The notes: generated by a model from the sequence alone, not told the origin. Shown: positions 1-11,041, counted from the first letter of the stretch. The stretch is DNA of 64,000 bases from Bacillus sp. FJAT-45350 (GCF_002335805.1 NZ_NISU01000001.1:752079-816078), one strand, 5' to 3'. Made by a program: numbers and translations.

Positions 1-558
1 AGAGAGTACCTTGACATTATTTATCAAGAATCGGATCGTTTGTCCAGACTTGGTGAAAACTTAATTCAACTAGCATCGCTTGATTCTGAGCATCACCCAT
101 TCCATCCAGTAAAATATAGACTAGACGAACAAATTAGAAGAACTGTACTAGCGACAGAACCACAATGGAAACTCAAAAATCAACAAATACACCTTGATCT
201 GGAGTCGTTTGAGGTTCTTGCCGATGAAGACTTATTTGAGCAGGTCTGGTTGAATCTCCTTACAAATGCTATTAAGTATTCTAATGAGGATGATTTGATC
301 ATTATTAAGCTAGAAAGCAATGAAGAAAACGTAATCGTGAGTATAAAAGATAACGGAAAAGGGATTCCAGAAGAATCTATGCTGCACCTTTTTGAACGAT
401 TTTATAAAGTTGATAAAGCGAGAAGCAGTAAGGTAAAGGGGAATGGATTAGGTTTATCAATCGTGAAAAAAATAATTTCAATTCATGAATGCTCTATTAA
501 TGTTGAAAGCGAGGAAGGGGTAGGTTCTACATTCGTAGTAACAATTCCGAAAAATTAA
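1..558 (+). CDS. Sensor histidine kinase, C-terminal part (cut by window start)
   Basis: The frame is open from base 1, so the gene begins upstream of the window. The 185 visible residues cover the end of the HisKA dimerisation helix and a full HATPase_c domain: N box (NLLTNAIKYS), G1 box (DNGKGIP), F box (LFERFYKVD) and G2 box (GNGLGLSIV). This is the ATP-binding core of an OmpR-partner kinase of the PhoR/YclK kind. The phospho-accepting His and the sensor domain are outside the window. A strong hairpin terminator follows. The genes just downstream carry response-regulator-like direct repeats in their promoters, so they may be targets of this system (inference). Confidence 0.9.
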   Translation, partial: REYLDIIYQESDRLSRLGENLIQLASLDSEHHPFHPVKYRLDEQIRRTVLATEPQWKLKNQQIHLDLESFEVLADEDLFEQVWLNLLTNAIKYSNEDDLIIIKLESNEENVIVSIKDNGKGIPEESMLHLFERFYKVDKARSSKVKGNGLGLSIVKKIISIHECSINVESEEGVGSTFVVTIPKN

Positions 559-568
559 ATGGATAATT

Positions 569-617
569 GGGGATGGCCTAAAAAGGTAATATACTACCTT
601 CTGGGCCACCCCTTTTT
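569..617 (+). terminator. Rho-independent terminator after the sensor kinase
   Basis: A GGGG-TGGCC arm at 569-578 pairs with GGCCACCCC at 604-612. An inner stem AAGGTA/TACCTT is nested inside, and a run of five T follows directly. It closes the kinase transcription unit. Confidence 0.85.
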
Positions 618-635
618 ATATTTTTACATAATTAA

Positions 636-667
636 TTCATATTCAGTTCATACAAGACTTTTATAAT
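636..667 (+). promoter_or_regulatory. Promoter with TTCATA direct repeats
   Basis: TTCATA at 636-641 is repeated at 647-652, an 11-bp period placing both copies on one helix face. A perfect TATAAT -10 follows at 662-667, 9 bp after the second repeat. No consensus -35 is present, so the repeats probably bind an OmpR-family activator that substitutes for it. The same arrangement with identical spacing is found at 3751-3782. Confidence 0.65.
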
Positions 668-705
668 ATAAAGGAAAAGAACACACAAATGATGAGGTGA
701 AGCGC

Positions 706-882
706 ATGTTTAAAAAAATCGTGTTGTTAAAAAATATCAATAAAGATTCAGATGAGCAGCCTACCTTTAACGAAAATAAATCAATGAAACAAATTGTTGC
801 AGAGCTACAACAACAAGGTATTAATGCAGAATTGTGTAAGCGAGTATCGTTCAATCGTGATGATCTCAGGTTGAACCTCTAG
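706..882 (+). CDS. Hypothetical 58-residue protein
   Basis: Not recognised. ATG 706 is chosen because the ribosome site GATGAGGTG ends 6 bases upstream; a GTG at 697 lies inside that site. The product is soluble and charged with no membrane segment. It has a basic N-terminus (MFKKIVLLKN), a polar middle, a short helix (MKQIVAELQQQ) and one Cys. It is the first gene behind the repeat-containing promoter and lies 100 bp ahead of the AI-2E family transporter, so the two may be co-transcribed. Confidence 0.55.
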   Translation: MFKKIVLLKNINKDSDEQPTFNENKSMKQIVAELQQQGINAELCKRVSFNRDDLRLNL

Positions 883-982
883 AGGTTATAAATTCCCCTA
901 CTTTGGATATTTCAAAGCATTCATGAAACAATAAATACGTAGTTCTAGAATGATCACGGAGTGTTCGGATAAGGAGGGCTAG

Positions 983-2077
983 ATGGAAAATAAATTTATT
1001 AAATTTTGTATATCAATCATTATTTTATTTTTAATTATATACTTAGCATCACTTATCGATTGGGTATTTACTCCTCTTTTGGTGCTTGTACAGACACTGT
1101 TCGTACCAGTAATTATAGCTGGAGTACTTTTTTACATATTTAGACCAGTTGTCCGCTATTTAAGTACGAAAATGCCAAAAACATTAGCGATTTTACTGTT
1201 ATATATAGGTTTTGCAGGATTTATTACAGGTTTACTTTTTCTAATTGTTCCAGAACTTCAAAAGCAATTTAATAGCTTAGTCAACAACATACCAATGATT
1301 TTTAATGAAATTCAACATTTGCTTATTCGCCTTCAGCAACATGATTTAGTTCAGAGGTTTGAATTAACGGAATTATTGCATTGGGAAGAACAAGTTGATC
1401 AGGCAGGTGCCTTTATTAATAGTGTGATAAGAGATATTTCTGCGAATGTTGTAGACTACATAGGTGCAGTTTTTAATGCTTTAATCCTTTTATTTGTTGT
1501 TCCTTTTATTCTTTTTTATTTATTAAAGGATGGAGAGAAATTTTCAAACAGTATTGTACGCTTTGTTCAAAAGGATAAACAGGGTGAAGTACGATTAATT
1601 TTACATGATATGGATATGATGTTGAGCTATTATATAAAAGGAATATTGATTGTCTGTTCTTTTATTGGGCTCATTTGTTATATTGCCTTTACAATAATTG
1701 GATTAGATTATGCTCTTATACTGGCTCTAATTGCAATGGTTACGAATGTAATTCCATATGTTGGTCCTTGGATTGGCACTGTACCAGCCGTAATTGTCGG
1801 CTTTCTTCACTCACCATTCATGGCATTGATTGTGATTGTGGTTGTCTTCTTCATACAACAAATTGAAAGTTACTTACTGCACCCTCAAGTGATGGGGAAA
1901 AAGATGTCAATGCATCCGGTTACAGTATTAATCTTAGTACTAGTTGCTGGTAGATTTATTGGAATTGTAGGAATGTTACTTGCTGTGCCAACCTATGCAG
2001 TTGGAAAGGTAATTGTGACCCATAGTTATCGGTTATGGAAAGTGAGAAGAAAAGAAGATAAAGCTCACGCTACTTAG
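983..2077 (+). CDS. AI-2E family transporter (PerM/YubA-like membrane protein)
   Basis: A 364-residue polytopic membrane protein of the AI-2E_transport family. It shows the expected pattern: hydrophobic N-terminal helices (residues about 5-85), a long amphipathic extracytoplasmic stretch (about 90-165) and a second helical block. The family signature region (NVIPYVGPWIGTVPAV, about 253-268) and a basic C-terminus are present. AAGGAGGG lies just before ATG 983. Family members export small solutes; the substrate is not predictable here. The neighbours (ClsC-like phospholipase D, small membrane protein) point to an envelope function. Confidence 0.85.
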   Translation: MENKFIKFCISIIILFLIIYLASLIDWVFTPLLVLVQTLFVPVIIAGVLFYIFRPVVRYLSTKMPKTLAILLLYIGFAGFITGLLFLIVPELQKQFNSLVNNIPMIFNEIQHLLIRLQQHDLVQRFELTELLHWEEQVDQAGAFINSVIRDISANVVDYIGAVFNALILLFVVPFILFYLLKDGEKFSNSIVRFVQKDKQGEVRLILHDMDMMLSYYIKGILIVCSFIGLICYIAFTIIGLDYALILALIAMVTNVIPYVGPWIGTVPAVIVGFLHSPFMALIVIVVVFFIQQIESYLLHPQVMGKKMSMHPVTVLILVLVAGRFIGIVGMLLAVPTYAVGKVIVTHSYRLWKVRRKEDKAHAT

Positions 2078-2138
2078 ACTAGTAGTCAAGGCATATACAT
2101 GTTATAAAAGCTGTGAAAAGATGAAGAACACTGAAAAT

Positions 2139-2177
2139 GGCTACTGAAAAAATGGAAATCATACGTTTTCAGTAGCC
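2139..2177. repeat. 12-bp inverted repeat ahead of the phospholipase D gene
   Basis: GGCTACTGAAAA at 2139-2150 and TTTTCAGTAGCC at 2166-2177 form a perfect 12-bp stem with a 15-base loop. No T-run follows on the + strand, so this is a weak terminator candidate. It may instead be an mRNA-processing or regulatory hairpin in the leader of the next gene, whose start lies 22 bases away. Confidence 0.5.
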
Positions 2178-2199
2178 TAGAAAAGAGGTGGCTGTTACT

Positions 2200-3639
2200 T
2201 TGAAGACAGGGACAAAATCATTCCTCTTCATCACATCTGGGATATTTGGACTTTATCTGTTATATGCCTTTATTTTCGGTGTTGTTCTTTTTAACTTTCA
2301 TCAACCTAAAATGAGTATAGTTGACCATAACGGGGAAATGGATTATAAAGAATCTCAATCTGATGATAGAGTTGTCTTAGTTGAAGATAGAATAGATGCT
2401 GGCCTAGCTCGTATTAATCTGATTGAAAATGCCGAGTCTACTCTTGATATAGCTTACTATACTTTACATGGAGGAAAATCAAGGGATATTTTATTTGCCA
2501 GTATAGTTGAGGCTGCTGATAGAGGAGTTCAAGTTCGAATAATGCTTGATGGACTATTTCATAATATACGGGGAAAAGATAAAGATAGTTTGTTGGCTTT
2601 TACTTATCATCCAAATGTTGAGGTGAAGTTATATGAGCCATTGGATCTCCTGCAACCGTGGACGTGGAATAATCGACTTCATGATAAGTTGATGATTGTT
2701 GATAATACATTAGCCATGATTGGCGGACGAAATATTGGTGATAACTATTTTGCTCCAGAAAAGTATCATGGGGCAACGAATGATCGGGACGTAATGATAA
2801 TTAATATGGAGCAAGAAAAGAGCGTGGATAGTGTAATAAACGAAATAAGTCATTACTTTCACTATGTTTGGGAACATGAATTCTCACAAATGCCGATTGA
2901 GGTGCTCTCGACTAGAAGAGAGGCGCTTGCTCAAGAAAAACTAACTGAGTTAAGAGAGCTAGTAGCTTTATTTCACGAAAGCGATAGTGAATTATTTAAT
3001 CATGAGATAGATTGGATTGCTCAGTCATTCCCAACAAATCAAATTACCTTTGTTCATAATCCAATTGAACGTCTTAATAAGGAGCCTATAGTATGGCGAG
3101 AGATAACTAGATTAATAGAAGAGGCGGAAAAATCAATACTGATTCAAAGCCCGTACATCATTCCAACTAACCAAATGCGGCACTATCTTAATAATGGAAA
3201 GATAACGGTAAATCAAATTAGTATGCTTACAAACTCTCTTGCTGCCTCTCCCAATGTCATCGCTTTTTCTGGTTACCGTCAACATCGAGAGTCGATTGCG
3301 GCTAATGTTAACTTATATGAATATCAAAATCCTCTAGAATCATTACATGCTAAAACGTTTGTGTTTGATAGTAAAATTAGTGTAATAGGCTCGTTTAATC
3401 TTGATTCTAGGAGTACGTTTTTAAGTACAGAATCAGTAGTGATAATTGATAGTGAAGAATTTGCAACATTAGTAGAAAGCAAGATAGAACAAATAATAGA
3501 CAATGATAGCCTGCAAGTTACAGGTGAAGGTACTTATCGCACAAACCCATCTGTAGAGGAAGGAACAGTCTCTCTGTTGAAATTAAGTGTAACAAGAAGT
3601 CTATCCCTTGTTACGCGCTTTTTTCAATATATGTTATAG
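2200..3639 (+). CDS. Phospholipase D family protein, ClsC-like cardiolipin synthase
   Basis: A single N-terminal membrane helix is followed by two PLD catalytic domains, each with an HxKxxxxD motif. The first is HDKLMIVD followed by GGRNIGD (about residue 161); the second is HAKTFVFD followed by GSFNLDSRS (about residue 380). The GGRNIGD form is typical of the ClsC/YmdC branch, which makes cardiolipin from phosphatidyl donors at the membrane. TTG 2200 is preferred because the ribosome site GAGGTG ends 9 bases before it. A GTG at 2188 would overlap that site and add four residues. The exact lipid substrate is unproven. Confidence 0.85.
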   Translation: MKTGTKSFLFITSGIFGLYLLYAFIFGVVLFNFHQPKMSIVDHNGEMDYKESQSDDRVVLVEDRIDAGLARINLIENAESTLDIAYYTLHGGKSRDILFASIVEAADRGVQVRIMLDGLFHNIRGKDKDSLLAFTYHPNVEVKLYEPLDLLQPWTWNNRLHDKLMIVDNTLAMIGGRNIGDNYFAPEKYHGATNDRDVMIINMEQEKSVDSVINEISHYFHYVWEHEFSQMPIEVLSTRREALAQEKLTELRELVALFHESDSELFNHEIDWIAQSFPTNQITFVHNPIERLNKEPIVWREITRLIEEAEKSILIQSPYIIPTNQMRHYLNNGKITVNQISMLTNSLAASPNVIAFSGYRQHRESIAANVNLYEYQNPLESLHAKTFVFDSKISVIGSFNLDSRSTFLSTESVVIIDSEEFATLVESKIEQIIDNDSLQVTGEGTYRTNPSVEEGTVSLLKLSVTRSLSLVTRFFQYML

Positions 3640-3663
3640 TAAAATAAATAATAATGGTTTGAC

Positions 3664-3703
3664 AAAAAGTTCTATTTTTCGGTAGTCAGGATGGAACTTT
3701 TTT
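3664..3703 (+). terminator. Terminator after the phospholipase D gene
   Basis: AAAAAGTTC at 3664-3672 pairs with GAACTTTTT starting at 3694, ending in a T-run. This is a typical intrinsic terminator. Confidence 0.75.
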
Positions 3704-3750
3704 GATTTAAGATTGTCCGCTCAAGAAAAGTGAAGAAGTCTTTGTTTTAA

Positions 3751-3782
3751 TTCATATTCAGTTCACATTTCCCACTTATAAT
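3751..3782 (+). promoter_or_regulatory. Second promoter with TTCATA/TTCACA direct repeats
   Basis: TTCATA at 3751-3756, the spacer TTCAG, TTCACA at 3762-3767, then TATAAT at 3777-3782. Distances match the 636-667 promoter exactly: 11-bp repeat period and 26 bp from first repeat to -10. An 18-base stretch covering the repeats is identical in the two promoters. Strong evidence that both answer to the same regulator. Confidence 0.7.
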
Positions 3783-3887
3783 ATAGATAGTACTTGTCAA
3801 TGATAATGAACGATTCCATCTATCAATATATCTTAATAGCAAAATTAATACAGTTAAATATCATTATAAATAGGAGGATGATAAAAA

Positions 3888-4331
3888 ATGATGCCTATTA
3901 AGCTCGATGGTTTGTCCACTTATATTAGAAAAGAAATTGAAAAAATACAGTCAACGATTGCTCCATTAATGAAGAAAAGTATGCTACTAACCTTTGTTTC
4001 TATCTCTATGCTTTCAGTCGCGATTGTGAACTTGTTTATCCTAATATTCGGTTCGGTTAACAGTCAAACTGTCATGATTGTAGCTTTTTCTTTATTAGGT
4101 GCGATTGGTATGGCATTATACAAAGAAACGGTTCATCAAAACAAAGAAATTCAGAAAAAAAGTATTGAATATATAAAAGAAAGAATAAAGGGTAGCAAAT
4201 CGGTCCCAGAAGAAACGAAGGACCAATACATCGAAAAGGTAACTAGAGAGCCAATGATAGCATTACAAACGTTTTGTGAATTTCTAAGTAAAGAAGAACG
4301 AATCAAGAGAATGGAAGATTTTAGTGCGTGA
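3888..4331 (+). CDS. Small two-helix membrane protein (DUF5392/YwnF-like)
   Basis: 147 residues with two adjacent transmembrane helices (about 30-52 and 62-78) between charged, helical cytoplasmic ends. TAGGAGGATG sits 10 bases before ATG 3888; an immediately following second ATG is an alternative start. The layout resembles the uncharacterised DUF5392 (YwnF) proteins of Bacillus, recalled from memory and not searched. It is transcribed alone from the repeat-containing promoter and closed by its own terminator. Function unknown; co-regulation suggests envelope stress or lipid homeostasis. Confidence 0.75.
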   Translation: MMPIKLDGLSTYIRKEIEKIQSTIAPLMKKSMLLTFVSISMLSVAIVNLFILIFGSVNSQTVMIVAFSLLGAIGMALYKETVHQNKEIQKKSIEYIKERIKGSKSVPEETKDQYIEKVTREPMIALQTFCEFLSKEERIKRMEDFSA

Positions 4332-4350
4332 TTTTTCAATTATAGTTAGA

Positions 4351-4378
4351 GAAGCCCAGGATTATTCTGGGCTTCTTT
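4351..4378 (+). terminator. Terminator after the DUF5392-like gene
   Basis: GAAGCCCAG (4351-4359) and CTGGGCTTC (4367-4375) form a 9-bp stem with a 7-base loop, followed by a short T-run. Confidence 0.8.
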
Positions 4379-4502
4379 GAGTTTATTAACTATCTATTTG
4401 AACTAATTTTCCAATTTGTAACGAAATAAAAACTCTGGGGTTAACATAAGGTATTGATGAATTACTTTTATACATAGTTAACTATCGTCTTATTTTATTT
4501 TA

Positions 4503-4556
4503 TATGTAAACCAAAAATAAAAACAAGTTGACATATAGGGTATTAAAATGTAAAAT
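4503..4556 (+). promoter_or_regulatory. Biotin operon promoter with BirA-type operator
   Basis: The operator is TATGTAAAC (4503-4511), 15 bp, then GTTGACATA (4527-4535), an inverted repeat matching at 8 of 9 positions. Its right half contains the -35 box TTGACA (4528-4533). A 17-bp spacer leads to TAAAAT (4551-4556). BirA with biotinyl-AMP binding here would block RNA polymerase. Predicted transcription start is near 4563, leaving a leader of about 130 bases before the preferred bioW start. GTTAAC also occurs at 4440, 4477 and 4571, but not with BirA spacing. Confidence 0.75.
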
Positions 4557-4693
4557 TTTCTAAAAATAGGGTTAACAGTATCATGGGGGTATGGATGCTA
4601 AATATGAATAGTGCTCAATATAAAAATATAACATTACTACTTAATTCTAGTGACTTTATAGTCTCAAGAGAGTACAGGAAAAGGCTGATTCGC

Positions 4694-5485
4694 ATGGAGA
4701 ATAAACTCTTTAGTATTAGAATGAGAGCTGCTAAAGGAGGTTCTCACGAAAATGGTGGCAAGCATATTTCTGGTGGAGAAGTACTAGCAAACTATGAAAA
4801 TATAAAAAAAGCAGTTAACACCCTGATGGACAAGGCTCTAATGCATTCGAGAGGGAATCCAGATTTTATGCTGATTCAATTTGAAGAAGTACAAAGGCCA
4901 GTCCGTACCTTACGACCTTTACCTATTCAAACAAATAACGTGTCGACTACTCAAGAAGGACATCTGTTAGCAAAGCGTCTACTTAAGGAATGTGGTGTGT
5001 CGGGTTCAACAATTGAAAGGGCTTACGAATTGATTGCGAAGCCAGAAAATATCGGAATGAGAGGGGCAATGTTATTAACTACTAGTACAGGTGAACGAGT
5101 AGACAACAGAGGAGAAAAGGGAGTACGTGTTTCTAGAATGGATTGGGAGCATAGCAATTTTAAAAAATGGGCTATGAGACAAGAACTGTCGAGTAATTTA
5201 AGGGTAAAGGAAGCAATTACGCTAGCAACAAAAGTTGCGAACCACCCGGGTATCATTGCAGAGCTATGTTGGTCAGACGACCCTGATTATATTACAGGTT
5301 ATGTTGCGAGTGAAAAAATTGGCTATCATCGAATTTCAAAACTGAAAGAATATGGTGATGAAAGAGGGTTTCGTATTTTTTTTGTTAAAGAAGCTAGGAA
5401 CATAGAAAACTATATTGATTATCTTGAAAAAGATCCTATATTACTATTTTGGGAGGAAGAAGATGACAAACGATTTAATTACTAA
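4694..5485 (+). CDS. bioW: 6-carboxyhexanoate-CoA ligase (pimeloyl-CoA synthetase) BioW
   Basis: Activates pimelate to pimeloyl-CoA with ATP, the entry step of Bacillus-type biotin synthesis. The family hallmark [11 protein letters not shown]...GGKHISGGE lies at the N-terminus, and HSRGNPDFM follows. ATG 4694 is preferred: it gives 263 residues, close to the B. subtilis protein, and follows AGGAAAAGG by 9 bases. The frame is open back to ATG 4583, which would add 37 unrelated residues and lacks a good ribosome site. First gene of bioW-A-F-D-I; its end overlaps bioA by 23 bases, indicating translational coupling. Confidence 0.9.
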   Translation: MENKLFSIRMRAAKGGSHENGGKHISGGEVLANYENIKKAVNTLMDKALMHSRGNPDFMLIQFEEVQRPVRTLRPLPIQTNNVSTTQEGHLLAKRLLKECGVSGSTIERAYELIAKPENIGMRGAMLLTTSTGERVDNRGEKGVRVSRMDWEHSNFKKWAMRQELSSNLRVKEAITLATKVANHPGIIAELCWSDDPDYITGYVASEKIGYHRISKLKEYGDERGFRIFFVKEARNIENYIDYLEKDPILLFWEEEDDKRFNY

Positions 5486-6822
5486 AAGCAAAAAGCATTT
5501 ATGGTTACCTTTTACGCAAATGAAAGATTATGATCAAGACCCACTAATTATTGAGAGCGGTGAGGGAATTAAGGTAAAAGATATTAATGGGAAGGAATAC
5601 TATGATGGTTTTTCTTCTGTTTGGCTTAATGTCCACGGCCATAGAAAGAAAGAGCTAGATCAGGCTATTATCGATCAATTAAATAAAATCGCTCATTCTA
5701 CTTTATTAGGAATGACGAATGTACCGGCAACGGAATTAGCAGAGAAATTAGTGGAATTAACTCCTGAAAATCTTACACGTGTTTTTTATTCAGATAGTGG
5801 TGCTGAAGCAGTAGAGATTGCATTAAAGATGGCATTTCAGTATTGGAAAAACATAGGAAGGCCGGAAAAGCAAAAATTTGTTTCAATGAAAGATGGTTAC
5901 CATGGCGATACGGTTGGTGCGGTAAGTGTGGGTGCAATCGATCTCTTTCATCATGTCTATGGTCCTTTAATGTTTGAAAGCTTCAAGTCGCCTATTCCTT
6001 CTGTCTATCGCTCAGAAACTGGCGATCCAGAACAATGTCGTGATGAATGCTTACAAAATCTTGAAGAACTGCTGAAGGAGCGTCATGAGGAAATTGCGGC
6101 TCTAACGATAGAATCAATGGTTCAAGGAGCAGCTGGGATGATTGTCATGCCAAAGGGATTTCTATCAGGTGTAAGGGAACTTTGTACAAAGTATGATGTG
6201 TTAATGATTGTAGATGAGGTTGCTACTGGATTTGGTCGTACTGGTAAAATGTTTGCTTGCGAACATGAAAATGTTCAACCTGATTTAATGGCTGCTGGTA
6301 AAGGAATAACTGGAGGATACCTTCCGATTGCAGTAACATTTACGACAGAAAAAATTTATCAAGCGTTCTACGATGACTATGAAACGTTAAAAACATTTTT
6401 TCATGGCCACTCATATACAGGTAATCAATTAGGCTGTGCTGTTGCTATTGAAAATTTAAGACTCTTTGAAACTGAACGAATTGTTGAAAACGTTCAAAAT
6501 AAATCAGAACAATTAAAACAAATTCTATCTACTTTACATTCGTTACCACATGTTGGTGATATAAGACAGTTAGGATTTATGTGTGGTATTGAACTTGTGC
6601 AAAACAAATCTACTAAAGAGCCGTTTCCATTTGAAACTAGAATCGGTTATAAAGTCTCTTTAAAGATGAGAGAACTAGGTATGCTAACAAGGCCTTTAGG
6701 TAATGTTGTTGTGTTTATGCCACCGCTAGTAAGTACTAAGACGGAGCTAGAGGCTATGGTGAACATCATGAAAGAGGCAATAGAAATCGTATGCCAAGAG
6801 GAAGTTACGGTGGTTGGACAAG

Positions 6823-6830
<8 letters not shown>
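5463..6830 (+). CDS. bioA: 8-amino-7-oxononanoate transaminase (BioA/BioK)
   Basis: A class-III PLP aminotransferase of 455 residues converting KAPA to DAPA. Visible are the N-terminal [11 protein letters not shown] motif typical of BioA, the PLP-phosphate region ([14 protein letters not shown]), the aspartate of [13 protein letters not shown], and the Schiff-base lysine in [12 protein letters not shown] (about residue 278). ATG 5463 follows GGGAGGAAG by a few bases and lies inside the end of bioW. B. subtilis BioK uses lysine instead of SAM as amino donor; the donor cannot be told from the sequence by eye. Confidence 0.93.
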
Positions 6831-8672
<1,842 letters not shown>

Positions 8673-8755
8673 TTGAGAATTATGCTCTCAAAGAGTAGAA
8701 ACAAAAAAATTGAAGAATTGTATTTTTACACATCTTCTTGAGAGGGGCTTAACCA

Positions 8756-9943
8756 ATGAGTCAAAAGACAAAGCTGAGACCATCGGATTTTGTTCAGGAT
8801 CCATATACCTTTTATAGTGAAATCCGCTCAATAAACAGGATATATAAGGGCAACCTCTTGCGTTATCCTGGTTGGTATGTAACTGGATATGATGAAGCAA
8901 GCTTAATTTTAAAAGATGTTCGTTTTCAAAATCGCGTTCCTCTTCCAGAGACAACCAAAAAGTACGAAAGACTAAAAAGTGTACAGGACAAGATGATGCT
9001 TTATAAAAACCCTCCAGACCACAATAGATTACGTGAATTTGTAAGGGAAAGCTTTACTCCTAAAGCGATGGAACAATTAGCCTATCAGGTTGACAATATA
9101 GCGTACAATTTATTTCAAGATGTGAAGAATCAAAAGAGGATGAATATCATTGCTGATTTTGCTTTCCCGTTAGCAAGTCTTGTTATAGCTAACATGTTAG
9201 GTGTGCCGGAAAAAGATAAGGAATTTTTTCGTAAGTGGGCATTGCTTTTAATTCAAACAATTGATTTTACTCGTTCTTCTAAATCTCTTGAAATAGGTAA
9301 CGATACAATTGGTGAAATGGTCACTTATTTTAACGAATTGATTGAGAAGAAGAAACTAAATCCACAAGATGATTTAATTACTTTATTAACAGAGGAAAAA
9401 GATGGCGAGAAATTAACGAACGATGAAATACTTTCAACATGCATACTACTTGTGATTGCAGGCCATGAAACAACTGTAAATCTAGTTAGTAATTCCGTAT
9501 ACTGTTTATTAACAAATCCTAATCAATATCAAAAATTAAAAGAAAATCCTATATTATTAGATACTGCTATTGAGGAATTTTTACGTTATGAGAGTCCTAC
9601 TCAAATGATAGCTCGGATTGCTTCGGAAGATGTGACAATCAATCAAATTGAAATAAAAAAAGGTGAGCAGGTGTATGTGCTACTAGGTGCAGCAAACCGA
9701 GATCCGAAAAAGTTCGATAATCCAAACACTCTAGATATTACAAGGACCCTTAACCCTCACCTCTCGTTTGGTTCCGGTATTCATTTTTGTCTAGGGTCTA
9801 CACTTGCAAAAATGGAAGCTCAAGCAGCAATACGAACTATTATTGAAAACACTAAGAATATCAAATTTGAATCTAATGAAGTCGAATGGAGAGAGCTTAT
9901 GAGTTTCAGAGCGCTACAAGAGCTTCCGATTATATTTGAGTAA
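8756..9943 (+). CDS. bioI: Biotin biosynthesis cytochrome P450 BioI
   Basis: A soluble P450 of 395 residues resembling B. subtilis BioI, which cleaves acyl chains bound to ACP to give pimeloyl-ACP. Conserved parts: YPGWYVTGYDEA, DFAFPLASLVIANMLGVPE, the oxygen-activation helix AGHETT, the ExxR motif EEFLRYESP and the haem-binding loop FGSGIHFCLG with the Cys thiolate ligand. ATG 8756 follows GAGAGGGG. Having both bioW and bioI gives two routes to the pimeloyl moiety, as in B. subtilis. Confidence 0.9.
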   Translation: MSQKTKLRPSDFVQDPYTFYSEIRSINRIYKGNLLRYPGWYVTGYDEASLILKDVRFQNRVPLPETTKKYERLKSVQDKMMLYKNPPDHNRLREFVRESFTPKAMEQLAYQVDNIAYNLFQDVKNQKRMNIIADFAFPLASLVIANMLGVPEKDKEFFRKWALLLIQTIDFTRSSKSLEIGNDTIGEMVTYFNELIEKKKLNPQDDLITLLTEEKDGEKLTNDEILSTCILLVIAGHETTVNLVSNSVYCLLTNPNQYQKLKENPILLDTAIEEFLRYESPTQMIARIASEDVTINQIEIKKGEQVYVLLGAANRDPKKFDNPNTLDITRTLNPHLSFGSGIHFCLGSTLAKMEAQAAIRTIIENTKNIKFESNEVEWRELMSFRALQELPIIFE

Positions 9944-9972
9944 TTTAAATCATTCTCAGGTACGAAAATCAC

Positions 9973-10464
9973 TTAAATAGTAAGTCCCGAATAATGAATA
10001 TTACTTATTATTCGGGTAAATAACACATTTGATACCCAAGATGACGTTTGAATTGTATCAACTGAAATTGAGTTACCTACTTGTGAGACAGCATAAAGTT
10101 CTTGCTTAGAAGGGTTATAGCATTTTGCTTTCATACGAAACACTTCGTTAGGAAACTCACTGAAAAATTGTTCCAGTTTAGAAAAATTAATTGGAAGATA
10201 GCTTTTATAAACATAAGTATCAATTCCATACTGTCCGATTACTTTAAGCTGATTTCTAGATGCAAATAATTCAACCTGATAAGCATAGAGGGAAGAGATT
10301 GTATTAATGTCAAAGGGGTCTTTATTTTCAGTATTTTTCTCAAGAAAATCCTCGAATGTTACTATTAACGCTCTTGGTTGTAGAATTCTAACAAATGAAA
10401 AAATTTCACCTAAACGTTCAGGAGAGATCGTTTCAGTATTACATATAAGAATTGTGTCAGCCAT
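9973..10464 (-). CDS. Split COG0523-type GTPase, C-terminal part
   Basis: 163 residues matching the second half of COG0523 (CobW/YciC/ZagA) metallochaperone GTPases. ADTILICNTETISPERL sits where the family has AD-NKTD-SPE, but the G4 guanine motif NKxD is lost. PNEVFRMKAKCYNP...VSQVGNSISVD resembles the CobW C-terminal domain. The start overlaps the stop of 10457-10744 by 8 bases in another frame, suggesting one ancestral gene broken by frameshift. A 10-bp hairpin (9986-10016) overlaps its 3' end. Probably non-functional as a GTPase, but expressed behind S14. Confidence 0.55.
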   Translation of the reverse strand: MADTILICNTETISPERLGEIFSFVRILQPRALIVTFEDFLEKNTENKDPFDINTISSLYAYQVELFASRNQLKVIGQYGIDTYVYKSYLPINFSKLEQFFSEFPNEVFRMKAKCYNPSKQELYAVSQVGNSISVDTIQTSSWVSNVLFTRIISNIHYSGLTI

Positions 10465-10744
10465 TTCTAACTGATTTATTAGTGTTTCTCCTATTTAAAG
10501 CTTCTCTTTCTAGTGTTGTGATCAGATTGGTTTCTGTATTTATCTCTTTATCATGAACGGCTTCTCCAATTATTCCACTAAGTTGAAACGAGTCCTCTAC
10601 ATTTTTAATAAGTTCAATATTTGTTTGTCTGTATAGAACCTTTGTTATTTTATTTTTTTTGATTTCTTGAATTTTTTTAACCAAATTACATTTGTCCTTT
10701 AATGAGAAGCCTGTGATAACTGTTAGAGGTTTTTGTTTTTTCAA
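10457..10744 (-). CDS. Split COG0523-type GTPase, degenerate N-terminal part
   Basis: 95 residues opening with KPLTVITGFSLKDKCNLVKKI, where family members read TVLTGFLGAGKTTL; the P-loop GxxGxGKT/S is gone. The usual GCICCT zinc motif is absent, and the product is far shorter than a normal N-terminal domain. Together with 9973-10464 it totals about 258 residues against 300-400 for intact relatives. It lies 27 bases after rpsN on the same strand behind a Zur-like box, the expected regulon for a zinc-scarcity metallochaperone. Pseudogene or repurposed remnant; COG0523 assignment is inference. Confidence 0.5.
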   Translation of the reverse strand: MKKQKPLTVITGFSLKDKCNLVKKIQEIKKNKITKVLYRQTNIELIKNVEDSFQLSGIIGEAVHDKEINTETNLITTLEREALNRRNTNKSVRNG

Positions 10745-10771
10745 TCTTCACACATCCTTAACTAATAAATC

Positions 10772-11041
10772 TTACCAACTTGATTTCTTAACACCTGGAA
10801 TTTGTCCTTTATGTGCAAATTCTCTAAATGCAATTCTAGAAAGTTTAAATTTACGCAGTACACCACGAGGTCTTCCAGTGTGCTTGCATCTCCTTGTTAA
10901 TCGTGTAGGGGACGAGTCCCTTGGAAGTTTACTCAGACCGATATAGTCTCCTTTTTCTTTTAACTCTCTTCTTCTTTCAGCATAACGGGCAACAAGTTGT
11001 TGTCGTTTTAATTCTTTTGCAACCTTTGATTTTTTTGCCAC
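10772..11041 (-). CDS. rpsN: 30S ribosomal protein S14, zinc-independent paralogue
   Basis: 89 residues, the long S14 form without the CxxC...CxxC zinc knuckle of the main rpsN gene. It shows the typical start [14 protein letters not shown] and the core [19 protein letters not shown]. In Bacillus this version replaces the zinc-binding S14 when zinc is scarce and is repressed by Zur. A Zur-like box lies 29-49 bases upstream. First gene of a minus-strand operon with the split COG0523 remnant. Confidence 0.95.
   Translation of the reverse strand: MAKKSKVAKELKRQQLVARYAERRRELKEKGDYIGLSKLPRDSSPTRLTRRCKHTGRPRGVLRKFKLSRIAFREFAHKGQIPGVKKSSW

Noticed and set aside
4440-4576. GTTAAC repeats at 4440, 4477 and 4571 as BirA half-sites
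   Set aside because: Spacings of 37 and 94 bp do not fit the BirA operator; the TATGTAAAC/GTTGACATA pair does.
4583-4693. N-terminal extension of BioW
   Set aside because: 37 residues unrelated to the family and no spaced ribosome site; ATG 4694 gives the normal length.
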